Assembly: GCA_903836945.1 (NCBI GenBank)
Contig: CAILSO010000055.1
Span: 26,645-90,644 of the forward strand
Length of the DNA stretch: 64,000 nucleotides
Origin: an uncultured Actinomycetes bacterium
Lineage (GTDB): Bacteria > Actinomycetota > Actinomycetes > Nanopelagicales > Nanopelagicaceae
Reading direction: 5' to 3'
The notes beneath the pieces are model-generated. The model saw only the letters and a program-made list of their open reading frames with translations. It was not told the origin of the DNA and made no database searches. Position numbers and translations under genes: made by a program. Below are positions 9,529-18,116 of this stretch, piece by piece. Every line of letters starts with the position of its first letter. Positions within the stretch are counted from its first letter, which is position 1.

Positions 9529-10197
9529 TTGAAATTAAATGGCCAGCATAAGTTTAAGAAGTTAACAGGTGCGCTGACTCTTCTAGCTCTTCTAACACTT
9601 CTTACAAGTTGTGGCCTGCCATCTGGCAATCAAAAACCTGATGATTCAAAGGTTCGTGATGGCATAAAACTTCTAGTAACGTCATTCGAACGTGGACACA
9701 CCAAGCTCATAAATTGGAACGATGCGAAAGTAAAAGCCCAAATTAATCGGCCGATTCCATCTGGTTTTGCAACAGAGGCGGGTTGGAATATTAAGTGGCC
9801 CAACTATTCACAAGGTGAATTGCCATATGTGGTTATTCCATGGGCGGTTATAGGTCAATATCCGACTAAGTACGCATTAGATGGCAGTTTTTATGATGGT
9901 GGCAAAATAGTTCCAGCTGCAGTTGGACTACAGATTGCCAAAATCCAACAGGCTAACTTCCAAAACGGTGATGAGTTTTTCGCAGCAACTGTCAGGCAAC
10001 GCTTTTCAAGTAAAGATCCAACCTGGCTGATCTATACATCTGTCCCGTACCTACCTGTCACCGACAATGCTTATGGCTTTGCTCATATAACAAATGGGGT
10101 TTGGAAGATAATGGATTTTGGTACTGCGACTGTTGGATGTGGCCTAGTGCCACAAGCTGTACAAAGCGAATTTGGATTTACTTGCCCAAGTAACTAA
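9529..10197 (+). CDS. Putative lipoprotein of unknown function
   Basis: The 222-residue product begins with a lysine-rich N-terminus, a hydrophobic core and a lipobox ending LLTSC with Cys28, so it should be a lipid-anchored exported protein. The mature part has no family I recognise; it holds four further aromatic-rich segments and a likely disulfide pair (Cys near 204 and Cys near 219). The start is a TTG at 9529 with GGGG about 8 bp upstream. The 3' end overlaps the convergent permease gene by 20 bp. It follows the hydrolase closely and is probably in the same transcript. Confidence 0.72.
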   Translation: MKLNGQHKFKKLTGALTLLALLTLLTSCGLPSGNQKPDDSKVRDGIKLLVTSFERGHTKLINWNDAKVKAQINRPIPSGFATEAGWNIKWPNYSQGELPYVVIPWAVIGQYPTKYALDGSFYDGGKIVPAAVGLQIAKIQQANFQNGDEFFAATVRQRFSSKDPTWLIYTSVPYLPVTDNAYGFAHITNGVWKIMDFGTATVGCGLVPQAVQSEFGFTCPSN

Positions 10198-11386
10198 TTG
10201 GATCCTTGGCAAAACTATCGCGGCAGCCATCCATACAGAAGTAATACTTTTTTCCTTCGTATTCATACATAGCAGCGGCGTCAACTTTGCGCACCTGCAT
10301 ACCGCAGACCAAATCCTTGGCAAATTCCGAATCATCTCCACTAATAGAATTCTTTTTAGAAGTGCGCACTAAGTAGAAAACCACTGCCAGAATAAGCAGC
10401 GCCGCTAGATTTAAGATGGTGGTCGCATTTAATCCAATATGACTTGTGACTACCGAAAGTTTTCCTCGTGCTGGAGACAACTTAAAAAGATTAAAGATAA
10501 ATTGGGTCACTAGCCCGCTTAGACTCATCACAAACCAAAAAGTTAAAGTCAGGCGAAGGGCGACCAGGTTTCCATAATATTTACGATAGATAAGTACAAG
10601 TGGGAGCGCCACTAAATCTGCAAATATGAAACTCACCGTGCCGCCAAAGCTAATCCCGTTATGCCAAAGCGCGGCGGCCATAGGGACGTTACCTACCGAG
10701 CAGACAAAACTTATGAAGGCTATAAGTGGTGCAATAACCACATTCTCAATTGAAGAAAATATGCCATGCCCAGTTAGAAAGAGACGTTGCCAAATTGATA
10801 CGGGTACTAAGGCAGTAGCAAGGCCGGCAATTAAAAATCCAACGATGAGCTCGGTTCTCATCATCGTGAAATCACCGATTGTGTAACCAGCGGCATCGGC
10901 TAGCGATGCTCGGCCCACTTGGCTTTCACTTGAACTTTGAGACTCTTCAACCCTTATTGAATTTAGTAATTTCTTTGAGACTAAACGAGGAAGCAAGAAC
11001 CACAGCAGCAAGATCATAAAGGCGCCACCAATAAATTCTGCCGCTGCAAATTGCCACCCAATTAAGATCCAGAGGACTAGACCAAGTTCGATAACCAAAT
11101 TGGTACTTGCGAATGCGAAAATCATTGAGGTGGTGAAGTCGGCTCCCCTAAAAAATAGCGTTTTACCAAGCGCCGTTGCAGCATATGAACAAGATGAGCT
11201 GACCATGCCAAAGAATGATGCTTTTGCAACTGACTTAGCAGAATGGTCGCCAAGAGCATTGCGCATCTGATTTTTTGAAACAAATGCCTGAATTAAGCCA
11301 GAAAGAACAAAGCCAAAGACTAGCGCCCAAAAAGTGTCAAAGAACATCCACCAACTCATCTGCAAACCTGAGAGAAAATTATGCAT
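10178..11386 (-). CDS. ArsP/YraQ-type permease with C-terminal YHS domain
   Basis: The 402-residue protein has about eight transmembrane helices of the permease family PF03773 (YraQ/ArsP). The conserved segments include MVSSSCSYAATALGKTL (about 61-77), containing the paired-cysteine region, and SVGNVPMAAALWHNG (about 240). Residues about 350-402 form a separate YHS domain (KDLVCGMQV ... KYYFCMDGCRDSF) with Cys residues able to bind metal, of the kind found on copper ATPases and heavy-metal proteins. Family knowledge suggests export of a soft metal or metalloid or an organoarsenical; the fused YHS domain could be a metal sensor or chaperone. That role is inference. Its start overlaps the next upstream gene by 8 bp. 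Confidence 0.83.
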   Translation of the reverse strand: MHNFLSGLQMSWWMFFDTFWALVFGFVLSGLIQAFVSKNQMRNALGDHSAKSVAKASFFGMVSSSCSYAATALGKTLFFRGADFTTSMIFAFASTNLVIELGLVLWILIGWQFAAAEFIGGAFMILLLWFLLPRLVSKKLLNSIRVEESQSSSESQVGRASLADAAGYTIGDFTMMRTELIVGFLIAGLATALVPVSIWQRLFLTGHGIFSSIENVVIAPLIAFISFVCSVGNVPMAAALWHNGISFGGTVSFIFADLVALPLVLIYRKYYGNLVALRLTLTFWFVMSLSGLVTQFIFNLFKLSPARGKLSVVTSHIGLNATTILNLAALLILAVVFYLVRTSKKNSISGDDSEFAKDLVCGMQVRKVDAAAMYEYEGKKYYFCMDGCRDSFAKDPISYLGK

Positions 11387-12515
11387 TTGCTAATACCTCT
11401 GCACTTACTCGACCATCATGCCACTTCGAAACAAAAGCTATTCCTGCTTGGATCTGATTGGGATCTATTTCAAGGGTGCGAAGTATTTGCTCCAAATTTT
11501 CAGGATTTACCTCTGTTACTGGCGGGAGTGGTTGGTCCTTATAAAAAACTTCCTCGATATGAGTTAAAACCATTCGACCTGCTGCCATAGCTTCTAGGGC
11601 GAGTACTCCGGCAACACCTACAAATTGATCGATCACGACATCAGCTTTTGCAATGAGAGCTGGTACCTCATTATTAGAAACCGACTCGGTATATATTCTT
11701 TCGATTGTGCCCTCTTTATGTAATTTATCCAAGATCGGTTCAATAATGTTTGCTGATTTAATCCAAGAACTGCTTGGTAGATAAAGGATTCTTAATTTGC
11801 TGTTCGAAGTAGTTACTGGATGAGTGGCTGCGATTGAATTAAATTTTGCAAAATCTATTACTACAGGTAGCCACTTAGCGCCTGGGGCATCATGAAGTAG
11901 ATCTGGCGTCGTAACAAAATATGGGATTCCAGCTTCTTTCAGGGCTGGAATGGCGGCTCGGTTTTGAGCCGACCGAGTGCGTAATTTTTCTAAATCAGCC
12001 CCACCATCTTTAAAAGGAGAATACTTATTGGTGGCGATATGAAAATCGACATCACGGATATCGCTGCCATGAAAAATGGCTCCCACTTTTTTCCCGTATT
12101 TCTTAAATTTAGCTAAGTCGGCGACGCCATCAAATGAGGTAAATCCATTATGAGATTTAAGTCCGACGATTGGATTTAAAGATTCAAGAAAGATGTCAGA
12201 GTACTTTGCGACTACTTCTACGCCGCGAGCCTCTCGTGCCTTATAACCAATCCAATTCTTGCGATCCAATTTAATGTCGGCATCAAATAGTTCTGGTCCG
12301 CCACTTAAAATTCGCATCGAATCACCAGGGATACCTAAGGACCTGGCTAGCGCTGCGATCCACCCGGTTGCCTGGCCAGCAGAATTTGTTGGACCAATCA
12401 AGAAGTTACGAGGAATGGATTTGGATTTTCTTGCAGAATTCCAAACTTTAAGCGTTGCTACTTTCTCATCGCGCCAATCCAGGAACTGCTTCTTTTTTTC
12501 ATACTTCCATCCCAT
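11379..12515 (-). CDS. Glycosyltransferase (GT-B fold, GT1/GT4-like)
   Basis: The product (378-390 residues) resembles GT-B glycosyltransferases: an N-terminal donor-independent domain with GPTNSAGQATGWIAALARSLG near the start, and a C-terminal Rossmann-like half with RILYLPSS and a GVLALEAMAAGRMVL segment near residue 335, which is the usual nucleotide-sugar contact region. It has no signal peptide. The acceptor is unknown. Two starts are possible, an ATG at 12551 and an ATG at 12515 (MGWKYEKKK); neither has a strong ribosome-binding site, and I use the latter because the extra 12 residues look unlike the family. It overlaps the permease gene by 8 bp. Confidence 0.7.
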   Translation of the reverse strand: MGWKYEKKKQFLDWRDEKVATLKVWNSARKSKSIPRNFLIGPTNSAGQATGWIAALARSLGIPGDSMRILSGGPELFDADIKLDRKNWIGYKAREARGVEVVAKYSDIFLESLNPIVGLKSHNGFTSFDGVADLAKFKKYGKKVGAIFHGSDIRDVDFHIATNKYSPFKDGGADLEKLRTRSAQNRAAIPALKEAGIPYFVTTPDLLHDAPGAKWLPVVIDFAKFNSIAATHPVTTSNSKLRILYLPSSSWIKSANIIEPILDKLHKEGTIERIYTESVSNNEVPALIAKADVVIDQFVGVAGVLALEAMAAGRMVLTHIEEVFYKDQPLPPVTEVNPENLEQILRTLEIDPNQIQAGIAFVSKWHDGRVSAEVLANA

Positions 12516-12587
12516 ATCCAAAGTATGGCACCGTTGAACTATTACTCTCATCCCGAAGTGGGGGAAAAGAGCTAAATAATTTAGCGA

Positions 12588-12917
12588 TTAAGGCTTGCGC
12601 AAGCTCTCATGGTCAACATCTTTAGTGCGTTCGTGAATTTTCCTAATTTGAAGTTCTAGGCTCTTCACTGCAATATCAAATGCGGCAAGGTCATTAAAGG
12701 CTGCACCTTCGGATCGCAAAAAAGGGCCGGCGCCGTGGGAGGTAAGAATCACTTCGTGTGAGCTCTTGCCATGATGTGGATTTTGTTCGTGGAGAACTTC
12801 AACTTTAATGCTCTCCAACTTAACGTTAAATCTAGATAGCGCCTTTAATTTCTCTTCTGTGATTCCACGAAAATCTTCGGCTAAGGTGACATTTCTGGCG
12901 TGAATCACAATCTCCAT
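12588..12917 (-). CDS. hpf: Ribosome hibernation-promoting factor, short form
   Basis: The 109-residue protein is a ribosome-associated inhibitor of the S30AE family. The pattern MEIVIHARNVTLAEDFRGITEEKLKALSRF and the later SLELQIRKIHER helix are typical. It binds the small subunit in the tRNA/mRNA channel in stationary phase. It lacks the C-terminal dimerisation domain of long HPF, which most actinobacterial homologues have. In M. tuberculosis the equivalent gene (Rv3241c) lies between comF and secA; here that place is empty and a short version sits 24 kb away. A good AAGGAAAG lies just upstream of the ATG. Confidence 0.87.
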   Translation of the reverse strand: MEIVIHARNVTLAEDFRGITEEKLKALSRFNVKLESIKVEVLHEQNPHHGKSSHEVILTSHGAGPFLRSEGAAFNDLAAFDIAVKSLELQIRKIHERTKDVDHESLRKP

Positions 12918-13050
12918 GGCTTTCCTTTCACAGGCTGCCGACTGCAGTTACTTGATCTTAATGTTTGGACTGATTAACTTTCAATAGATGGGTTAACCAG
13001 CCCAAATCTCATCTTTAGCTAGCTGCTTGCTGGTCTTACTTTCTTAGGTG

Positions 13051-13090
13051 CTTGATTGATTTCTTGATTGATTTCTTGATTGATTGATTG
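13051..13090. repeat. 12-bp tandem array after the lysine-rich protein gene
   Basis: The unit cttgattgattt occurs at 13051, 13063 and 13075, the last copy decaying into additional ttgattga quartets. The array begins directly beyond the stop codon of the minus-strand gene ending at 13093. Confidence 0.85.
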
Positions 13091-13092
13091 CT

Positions 13093-13404
13093 TTACTTCA
13101 TTGCCTTTACGCGCATCTTGCGCACGCGCTTCTTTGCTGGGCTCTTCTTGGCGGCCACCTTCTTGGTTGTAGCCTTTTTTACTGCAGCCTTCTTAACGGC
13201 AGCCTTCTTAGCGGTTGCCTTCTTAGCCGTAGCGCGAACCTTTACAACTTTAACCGGGGTAGTGCTTGCAGCATTCACGCTATTTGATGTGGCATCTGAA
13301 CCGGTTGTGGCTGTGCCTGCTGCAAATGCAGTTGTAGGCAAGAATGCAGTTGTAGGTAAAACCAGTGCAGAGCTAACTGCTGCTGCGATAATAACTTTCT
13401 TCAT
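13093..13404 (-). CDS. Exported lysine-rich, histone-H1-like repeat protein
   Basis: The 103-residue product starts with a standard signal peptide (MKKVIIAAAVSSALVLPTTAF, cleavage likely after AFA near residue 28). The mature part has a short Thr/Ser/Ala spacer and then about 45 residues of AKKA/VKKA/TKK repeats, resembling histone H1 tails and mycobacterial Hup/HBHA tails. About one third of the last 50 residues are Lys or Arg. The signal region itself carries a duplicated LPTTAF segment encoded by two 18-bp repeats. Exported polycations of this type may bind anionic wall polymers, DNA or sulfated surfaces; the role here is inferred. AAGGAA precedes the ATG by about 8 bp. Confidence 0.72.
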   Translation of the reverse strand: MKKVIIAAAVSSALVLPTTAFLPTTAFAAGTATTGSDATSNSVNAASTTPVKVVKVRATAKKATAKKAAVKKAAVKKATTKKVAAKKSPAKKRVRKMRVKAMK

Positions 13405-13575
13405 ATTTATATTCCTTTTTCTTTTTGTTGTTTCACGAGGTCAGCATCTCTGCCTAGTGAAAGTGTTTTACTTTTCGGTAGAACGGGTGGAATATTGCCC
13501 GCAAGTGATACATACCCGCCTGACGCGATGGCAAAACTGTGAAATACACAGGCAATTAATGGCAGACTTGGCGCC

Positions 13576-14499
13576 ATGACCAGTGCGCCTCAAACTAGCG
13601 GTTCCAATAACGCTGGTAAGTCGAGAGATAAGAACGCCTTCGCGCCGCAGATCCAAGTCTTTGAACCTCATCGCGCTTCTCTGCCGCCTCTTATCCCCTA
13701 CCTTCGCGAATTCTGGCGCCGCCGGGTCTTTGCAAGTGAGCTTGCAAAATTTACAGATAAGGCGGAGTACTTAGACTCTAAATTAGGAAAAGTTTGGTTA
13801 GTTCTAAATCCACTACTCCTAGCAATGATCTATTACTTATTAGTTACCGTTCTTAAGGGTGGCAAGCACAACAATGGCATAACAACCTTGGCTCATATCC
13901 TGATCGGTTTATTTACCTTCTATTTTGCCCAAACTTGTATTACATCTGGCGCACAATCAATTACCAGTGGTGGTCGCCTTATTTTGAATCAAGCTTTTCC
14001 ACGAGCACTGCTTCCATATTCAAGTTCCATCTCAGCTTTTCAACAATTCCTTCCAACTATCCCGGTTTATATCTTTGTAATAATTATTGGAAAGCTGATG
14101 TATCCGGCAACGCAAGTTCCAGGTATAACTTGGCACTTTATTTGGGTTCCATTTATCGTGGCGCTAGTTGGTATTACCGGATTTGGTTTGGCGCTGGCCT
14201 TTGCGACGATGAATGTTTACTTCCGTGATACCAATAAATTGCTGCAATATTTCATGCGTATCTGGCTTTACCTATCGCCAATTTTATGGCAACCGGAAAT
14301 GCTCCATGGTTGGCATCGTGCGGTACTTTATTTAAACCCACTTGGTCCTACGCTCTCAGCAACAAGTCATATCTGGATCGATGGACTTGCCCCAAATCTT
14401 GCAGAGTGGATCGGCATGCTTTCATGGGCGCTACTTTCAATAGTTCTCGGTGGTTACTTCTTTATCTCAAGGGAGCGCGACTTTGCGGTCAGAATCTAA
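13576..14499 (+). CDS. ABC-2 type polysaccharide export permease (Wzm-like)
   Basis: The 307-residue protein is an ABC-2 permease with about six transmembrane helices after a roughly 70-residue cytoplasmic N-terminal segment. The pattern LGKVWLVLNPLLLAMIYYLL (about 72-91) and the later FRDTNKLLQYFMRIWLYLSPILW are typical of Wzm/TagG/RfbD exporters of undecaprenyl-linked glycans. It is followed by its ATPase and by glycosyltransferase and nucleotide-sugar genes, so it probably flips a surface polymer across the membrane. No clear Shine-Dalgarno site precedes the ATG; a leaderless transcript is possible. Confidence 0.88.
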   Translation: MTSAPQTSGSNNAGKSRDKNAFAPQIQVFEPHRASLPPLIPYLREFWRRRVFASELAKFTDKAEYLDSKLGKVWLVLNPLLLAMIYYLLVTVLKGGKHNNGITTLAHILIGLFTFYFAQTCITSGAQSITSGGRLILNQAFPRALLPYSSSISAFQQFLPTIPVYIFVIIIGKLMYPATQVPGITWHFIWVPFIVALVGITGFGLALAFATMNVYFRDTNKLLQYFMRIWLYLSPILWQPEMLHGWHRAVLYLNPLGPTLSATSHIWIDGLAPNLAEWIGMLSWALLSIVLGGYFFISRERDFAVRI

Positions 14500-15292
14500 A
14501 GCGCCAATTGTTATGCCAGATGATCTGGCTATTCGAATTGAAGATCTTTCAATCAAATACAAGATCAATGTCGATACCAAGCGCACCTTAAAGAACGCAG
14601 TTATGCGGGCCAGCAAAGGCGAACGTGTGCGGATGCGTACAGTTGAAGCAGTAAAACATTTAACTCTCGATGTTCCTCACGGATCAGTTCTTGGAATTGT
14701 CGGCGCAAATGGCGCTGGTAAATCAACTTTGATGCGTTCGATCGCCGGAATTTTGCCCCCTACCGAGGGTCGCATAATTGTGAATGGAAAGATCTCAACG
14801 CTACTTGCACTAGGTGTTGGCTTTAACCCAGCCTTATCTGGTCGCGACAATATTATTTTAGGTGGCTTGGCTTCTGGCTTGAGCCGTGAAGAAATTGAAT
14901 CAAAGACCGATCAAATTGCAGAGTTTGCCGATTTGCCGGATGGCTTTATTGATATGCCAGTTCGCACATATTCCAGCGGTATGTATGGCCGAGTGGCCTT
15001 TAGCGTTGCGGTAAATATGACGCCAGATATTTTGCTACTAGATGAAGCGCTCTCTGCTGGCGATGCCTCCTTTAAAGAGAAATCTTTCACAAGAATGCGC
15101 GAGCTCTGCGAAGAGGCCCGGACAATTGTCATTGTTTCGCATGCGCTTGCCACAATCAGCGAACTTTGCGACACCGCAATCTGGATGCACAAAGGAAATA
15201 TGCTGGCGAAAGGTAAACCAGAAGAGATTGTTGATCAATATCTAAAGTTCTTAGATGTTGGTACCCTTCCTTCCAACTTTGAGGATATGTAA
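14483..15292 (+). CDS. ABC transporter ATP-binding protein for polysaccharide export (Wzt-like)
   Basis: The product is a single nucleotide-binding domain with Walker A GANGAGKST, signature YSSGM and Walker B ILLLDEALSAGD, the layout of Wzt/TagH/RfbE. It ends at about residue 265-280 and lacks the C-terminal carbohydrate-binding domain found in O9a-type Wzt, so chain-end recognition by this subunit is unlikely. I place the start at the TTG at 14483 because GGGAG lies 8 bp upstream; a longer frame opens at 14450 and an ATG lies at 14513. It overlaps the permease gene, which implies coupled translation. Confidence 0.88.
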   Translation: MRSESKAPIVMPDDLAIRIEDLSIKYKINVDTKRTLKNAVMRASKGERVRMRTVEAVKHLTLDVPHGSVLGIVGANGAGKSTLMRSIAGILPPTEGRIIVNGKISTLLALGVGFNPALSGRDNIILGGLASGLSREEIESKTDQIAEFADLPDGFIDMPVRTYSSGMYGRVAFSVAVNMTPDILLLDEALSAGDASFKEKSFTRMRELCEEARTIVIVSHALATISELCDTAIWMHKGNMLAKGKPEEIVDQYLKFLDVGTLPSNFEDM

Positions 15293-15293
15293 G

Positions 15294-16391
15294 TTGGAGC
15301 TTCTACGCGGTCATGTAACTATCTTGGCTTCAGCAGATAATGTTTCAGATGGTCGCCTCCATCGCCTAACCAACGCTCTACTTAAGAATCAACTCACGGT
15401 TGATATTTGGGCGCTAGGAAATTCAGGTGATGCCCCGCACGGCGCGACCTTTCATCGGGCTCCCGGCGGAAAAAGTAAATTTTCAAGAGTGCTACGAGAT
15501 CTCACCCTTCCCACTAAAGCAACAGGTGAGATTGTTATGGTCATCTCCCCTGATCTAATCCCGCTTACATATTTAATAACTCGTTTGCGCCGGCAAAGGT
15601 TAATTGTTGATGTTTATGAAAACTATCCGCGCCTTCTTAAGGATCGTGCTTGGGCTAAGGGGCTAATTGGATTCATAGCAAAGGCGATAGCCAAAGCTGC
15701 AACCTTCTTTGCCGCACGCGCTGAATTAACAACCGTTGCCGATATCCAAGTTCCCCCGTTCAAGGCGCGCAATCGATTGGTAATAAAGAATTTGCCAGAT
15801 AGTTCAATCATCACTCTTTCAGGTGAGTTAGATCAGAAACCGCGAGCGCTCTATGTGGGCGATGTCAGAAAGAGCCGTGGCCTTCACAAAATGCTCGCTG
15901 TTGCGGAAATTGCAACAGATTGGAACTTTGACATCGTTGGTAACGTTTCAAAGTTAGATTTAGAATTTTTGGAAAATTGGCAGAAAATTAGCCCAGCAAG
16001 TAATCGAGTGCATTTCCATGGGCGACTAACACCGATTGAATCGTGGAAATTTGCGAAGGGTGCTTGGGTGGGTTTAACACTTCTTGAACCAACTCCAGCT
16101 TTTATTGAAGCTGTGCCAAGTAAGTTATATGAATATGCAGCTTGTGGCCTTGCCACAATTTCGACTTCACTACCAAGATGCATTGAACTTATTGCGGCAA
16201 GTGGTGGTGGCGCGATTGCAGATTCCCCTGAAGAGATCGCCCGCCTTTTATCTAATTGGCAGGCTGAGCCAAGTGAATTATTGAAAATCCGAGCGAGCGC
16301 CTTGAATTGGGCGCAAAATGAATTAAATAGTGAGGCGCAATACGGGCAATTCGTTGCCGCGGTCAAAAGCCTCACACGCCCCGCAAGGTAG
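15294..16391 (+). CDS. Glycosyltransferase, GT4-like
   Basis: The product (about 365 residues) has a GT-B pattern: an N-terminal half with ASADNVSDGRLHRLTNALL and a C-terminal half with ALYVGDVRKSRGLHKML and VPSKLYEYAACGLATISTSLP, the E-x7-E-like donor region near residue 275. It probably adds one sugar of the exported polymer. I choose the TTG at 15294, one base after the ATPase stop codon, because GAGG lies 10 bp upstream; an upstream frame opens at 15255 inside the ATPase gene but is less likely. It belongs to the plus-strand glycan operon. Confidence 0.8.
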   Translation: MELLRGHVTILASADNVSDGRLHRLTNALLKNQLTVDIWALGNSGDAPHGATFHRAPGGKSKFSRVLRDLTLPTKATGEIVMVISPDLIPLTYLITRLRRQRLIVDVYENYPRLLKDRAWAKGLIGFIAKAIAKAATFFAARAELTTVADIQVPPFKARNRLVIKNLPDSSIITLSGELDQKPRALYVGDVRKSRGLHKMLAVAEIATDWNFDIVGNVSKLDLEFLENWQKISPASNRVHFHGRLTPIESWKFAKGAWVGLTLLEPTPAFIEAVPSKLYEYAACGLATISTSLPRCIELIAASGGGAIADSPEEIARLLSNWQAEPSELLKIRASALNWAQNELNSEAQYGQFVAAVKSLTRPAR

Positions 16392-16400
16392 GCTACGGGG

Positions 16401-17006
16401 GTGTCGCTAGCACCCGTAAAAATTCTAGAGAGCGCAGATGTTGATCCCAGCGCAAAGATTGGCGGCGGATCCTCGATCTGGCATTTGGCGCAAGTTCGAG
16501 ACCAAGTGGTGCTCGGTGAGAATTGCATCGTAGGTCGCGGCGCATATATCGGTAGCGGCGTAGTGGCTGGCAACAACTGCAAGATTCAAAATTATGCCTT
16601 GGTCTACGAACCAGCAGTTCTCGGAAATGGCGTCTTTATCGGTCCAGCTGCAGTCCTAACAAATGATGAATTTCCTCGCGCAATTAATCCTGATGGTTCA
16701 CTTAAGAGTGGATCTGATTGGGATGCGGTTGGCGTAAGTATCGGTGATGGTGCGGCAATTGGCGCTCGCGCTGTCTGTATTGCTCCGGTAAAGATTGGCA
16801 CTTGGGCCTTAGTTGCCGCGGGCGCTGTTGTGACTAAAGATGTGCCAGATTTCGCACTAGTTGCAGGAGTCCCGGCAAAAAGAATTCGTTGGGTCGGCAA
16901 GACCGGCAAACCACTTGTTGCAATCGGTGATAATCGATTTGAATGCCCAGTGACTGGTGAAAAATTTAAAGAAATTACTTCAGATAAGTTAGTCGAAGAT
17001 AACTAG
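16401..17006 (+). CDS. UDP-sugar N-acetyltransferase, left-handed beta-helix (WbpD/WlbB-like)
   Basis: The 201-residue protein is built of hexapeptide repeats (for example VLGENCIVGRGAYIGSG and VSIGDGAAIGARAVCIAPVKIG), the left-handed beta-helix of LpxA-like acyltransferases. The length and the ending (PAKRIRWVGKTG followed by a small CPVTGEKF segment) match WbpD/WlbB enzymes, which N-acetylate the 3-amino group of UDP-2-acetamido-3-amino-glucuronate using acetyl-CoA. The adjacent aminotransferase, oxidoreductase and dehydrogenase complete that pathway. The start is a GTG at 16401. Confidence 0.85.
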   Translation: MSLAPVKILESADVDPSAKIGGGSSIWHLAQVRDQVVLGENCIVGRGAYIGSGVVAGNNCKIQNYALVYEPAVLGNGVFIGPAAVLTNDEFPRAINPDGSLKSGSDWDAVGVSIGDGAAIGARAVCIAPVKIGTWALVAAGAVVTKDVPDFALVAGVPAKRIRWVGKTGKPLVAIGDNRFECPVTGEKFKEITSDKLVEDN

Positions 17007-17020
17007 AGAGTGGGCGCAAA

Positions 17021-18103
17021 ATGATTCCAGCCGCGAAACCGATAATTGGCGATGAAGAGCGCGCTGCCGTAGACCGCGTATTGAAATCTGGAATGTTGGC
17101 ACAGGGGCCAGAAGTTGCTGCCTTCGAAGAAGAATTCTCAAAGCATGTTGGTGGTCGCCATTGTGTTGCCATGAACTCTGGTACATCGGCGCTTCATCTC
17201 GGATTTATTGCAGCCGGAATCGAACGGGGCGATGAAGTCATCGTTCCCTCATTCTCATTTGCTGCCACCGCAAACTCCGTAGTGCTTGCTGGGGGCGTAC
17301 CTGTTTTTGCTGATATCGATCCAAAGACTTTCAACTTAGATCCCGATCATGCCGAATCTCTCATCACCAAAAAGACCAAAGCGATCATGCCGGTTCACCT
17401 TTATGGACATATCGCAGCAATGGACCGCTTTGCAGAGATCTCAAATAAGCATGGCGTAAAGATTATTGAAGATGCGGCGCAAGGACATTTAGCTTCATTG
17501 AATGGTCGCAACACTGGTGAATTTGGCGTTGTCGCATCGTTCTCCTTCTACCCAACAAAGAATATGACCGCTGGTGAAGGTGGCATGGTTGTCACGGAAG
17601 ATGCGGGAATTGCTCGCATGCTTCGACTCCTTCGTAACCAAGGCCAAGAGATTCGCTATCAAAATGAAGTTATTGGATTTAACACTCGCATGACGGATAT
17701 TCATGCTGCGATTGGTCGCGTACAACTCGCCAAGTTGCCAGGTTGGACAGCTACTCGTCAAGCAAATGCCGCCTACCTTGATGCCAATCTAAAGGGTGTA
17801 GTCACTCCGTTTGTGGCACCAAATTCAAAGCATTCATATCACCAATACACAATTCGAATCCCTGGTGGCGATGCGGCAAAGCGTGATGAGTTCATGAAGC
17901 GCATTGGCGAGAAGGGCGTTGGTTCAGGCGTCTATTACCCAACACCTATTCATAGATTGCCATCCTTCAAATTAGATTTAAGCCTTCCCGAAACTGAATT
18001 AGTAATTAAGGAATGTGTTTCGCTGCCCGTTCATCCTTCGCTAACTCAAAGTGAATTAGAAACAATCGTTTCTGTTGTAAACGAAGTGGCGGCATCCCTT
18101 TAA
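17021..18103 (+). CDS. DegT/DnrJ/EryC1/StrS sugar aminotransferase (WbpE/WlbC-like)
   Basis: The 360-residue PLP enzyme transfers an amino group to a 3-keto nucleotide sugar. Visible motifs are NSGTSALHL (52-60, phosphate cup), DAAQGHLA (151-158) and SFYPTKNMTAGEGG with the PLP lysine Lys180. The early MIPAAKPIIGDEERAAV segment is typical of WbpE/WlbC and related enzymes that act on UDP-2-acetamido-3-keto-glucuronate. It lies between the acetyltransferase and the Gfo/Idh oxidoreductase in the same order of use as the P. aeruginosa Wbp pathway. The family is broad, so substrate assignment depends on the neighbours. Confidence 0.88.
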   Translation: MIPAAKPIIGDEERAAVDRVLKSGMLAQGPEVAAFEEEFSKHVGGRHCVAMNSGTSALHLGFIAAGIERGDEVIVPSFSFAATANSVVLAGGVPVFADIDPKTFNLDPDHAESLITKKTKAIMPVHLYGHIAAMDRFAEISNKHGVKIIEDAAQGHLASLNGRNTGEFGVVASFSFYPTKNMTAGEGGMVVTEDAGIARMLRLLRNQGQEIRYQNEVIGFNTRMTDIHAAIGRVQLAKLPGWTATRQANAAYLDANLKGVVTPFVAPNSKHSYHQYTIRIPGGDAAKRDEFMKRIGEKGVGSGVYYPTPIHRLPSFKLDLSLPETELVIKECVSLPVHPSLTQSELETIVSVVNEVAASL

Positions 18104-18116
18104 TTAGGAAATAAAT

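Noticed and set aside
9505..9531. Two-copy taaatagttg repeat after the hydrolase gene
   Set aside because: The similarity is short and imperfect; it may be an embryonic array but does not stand on its own.
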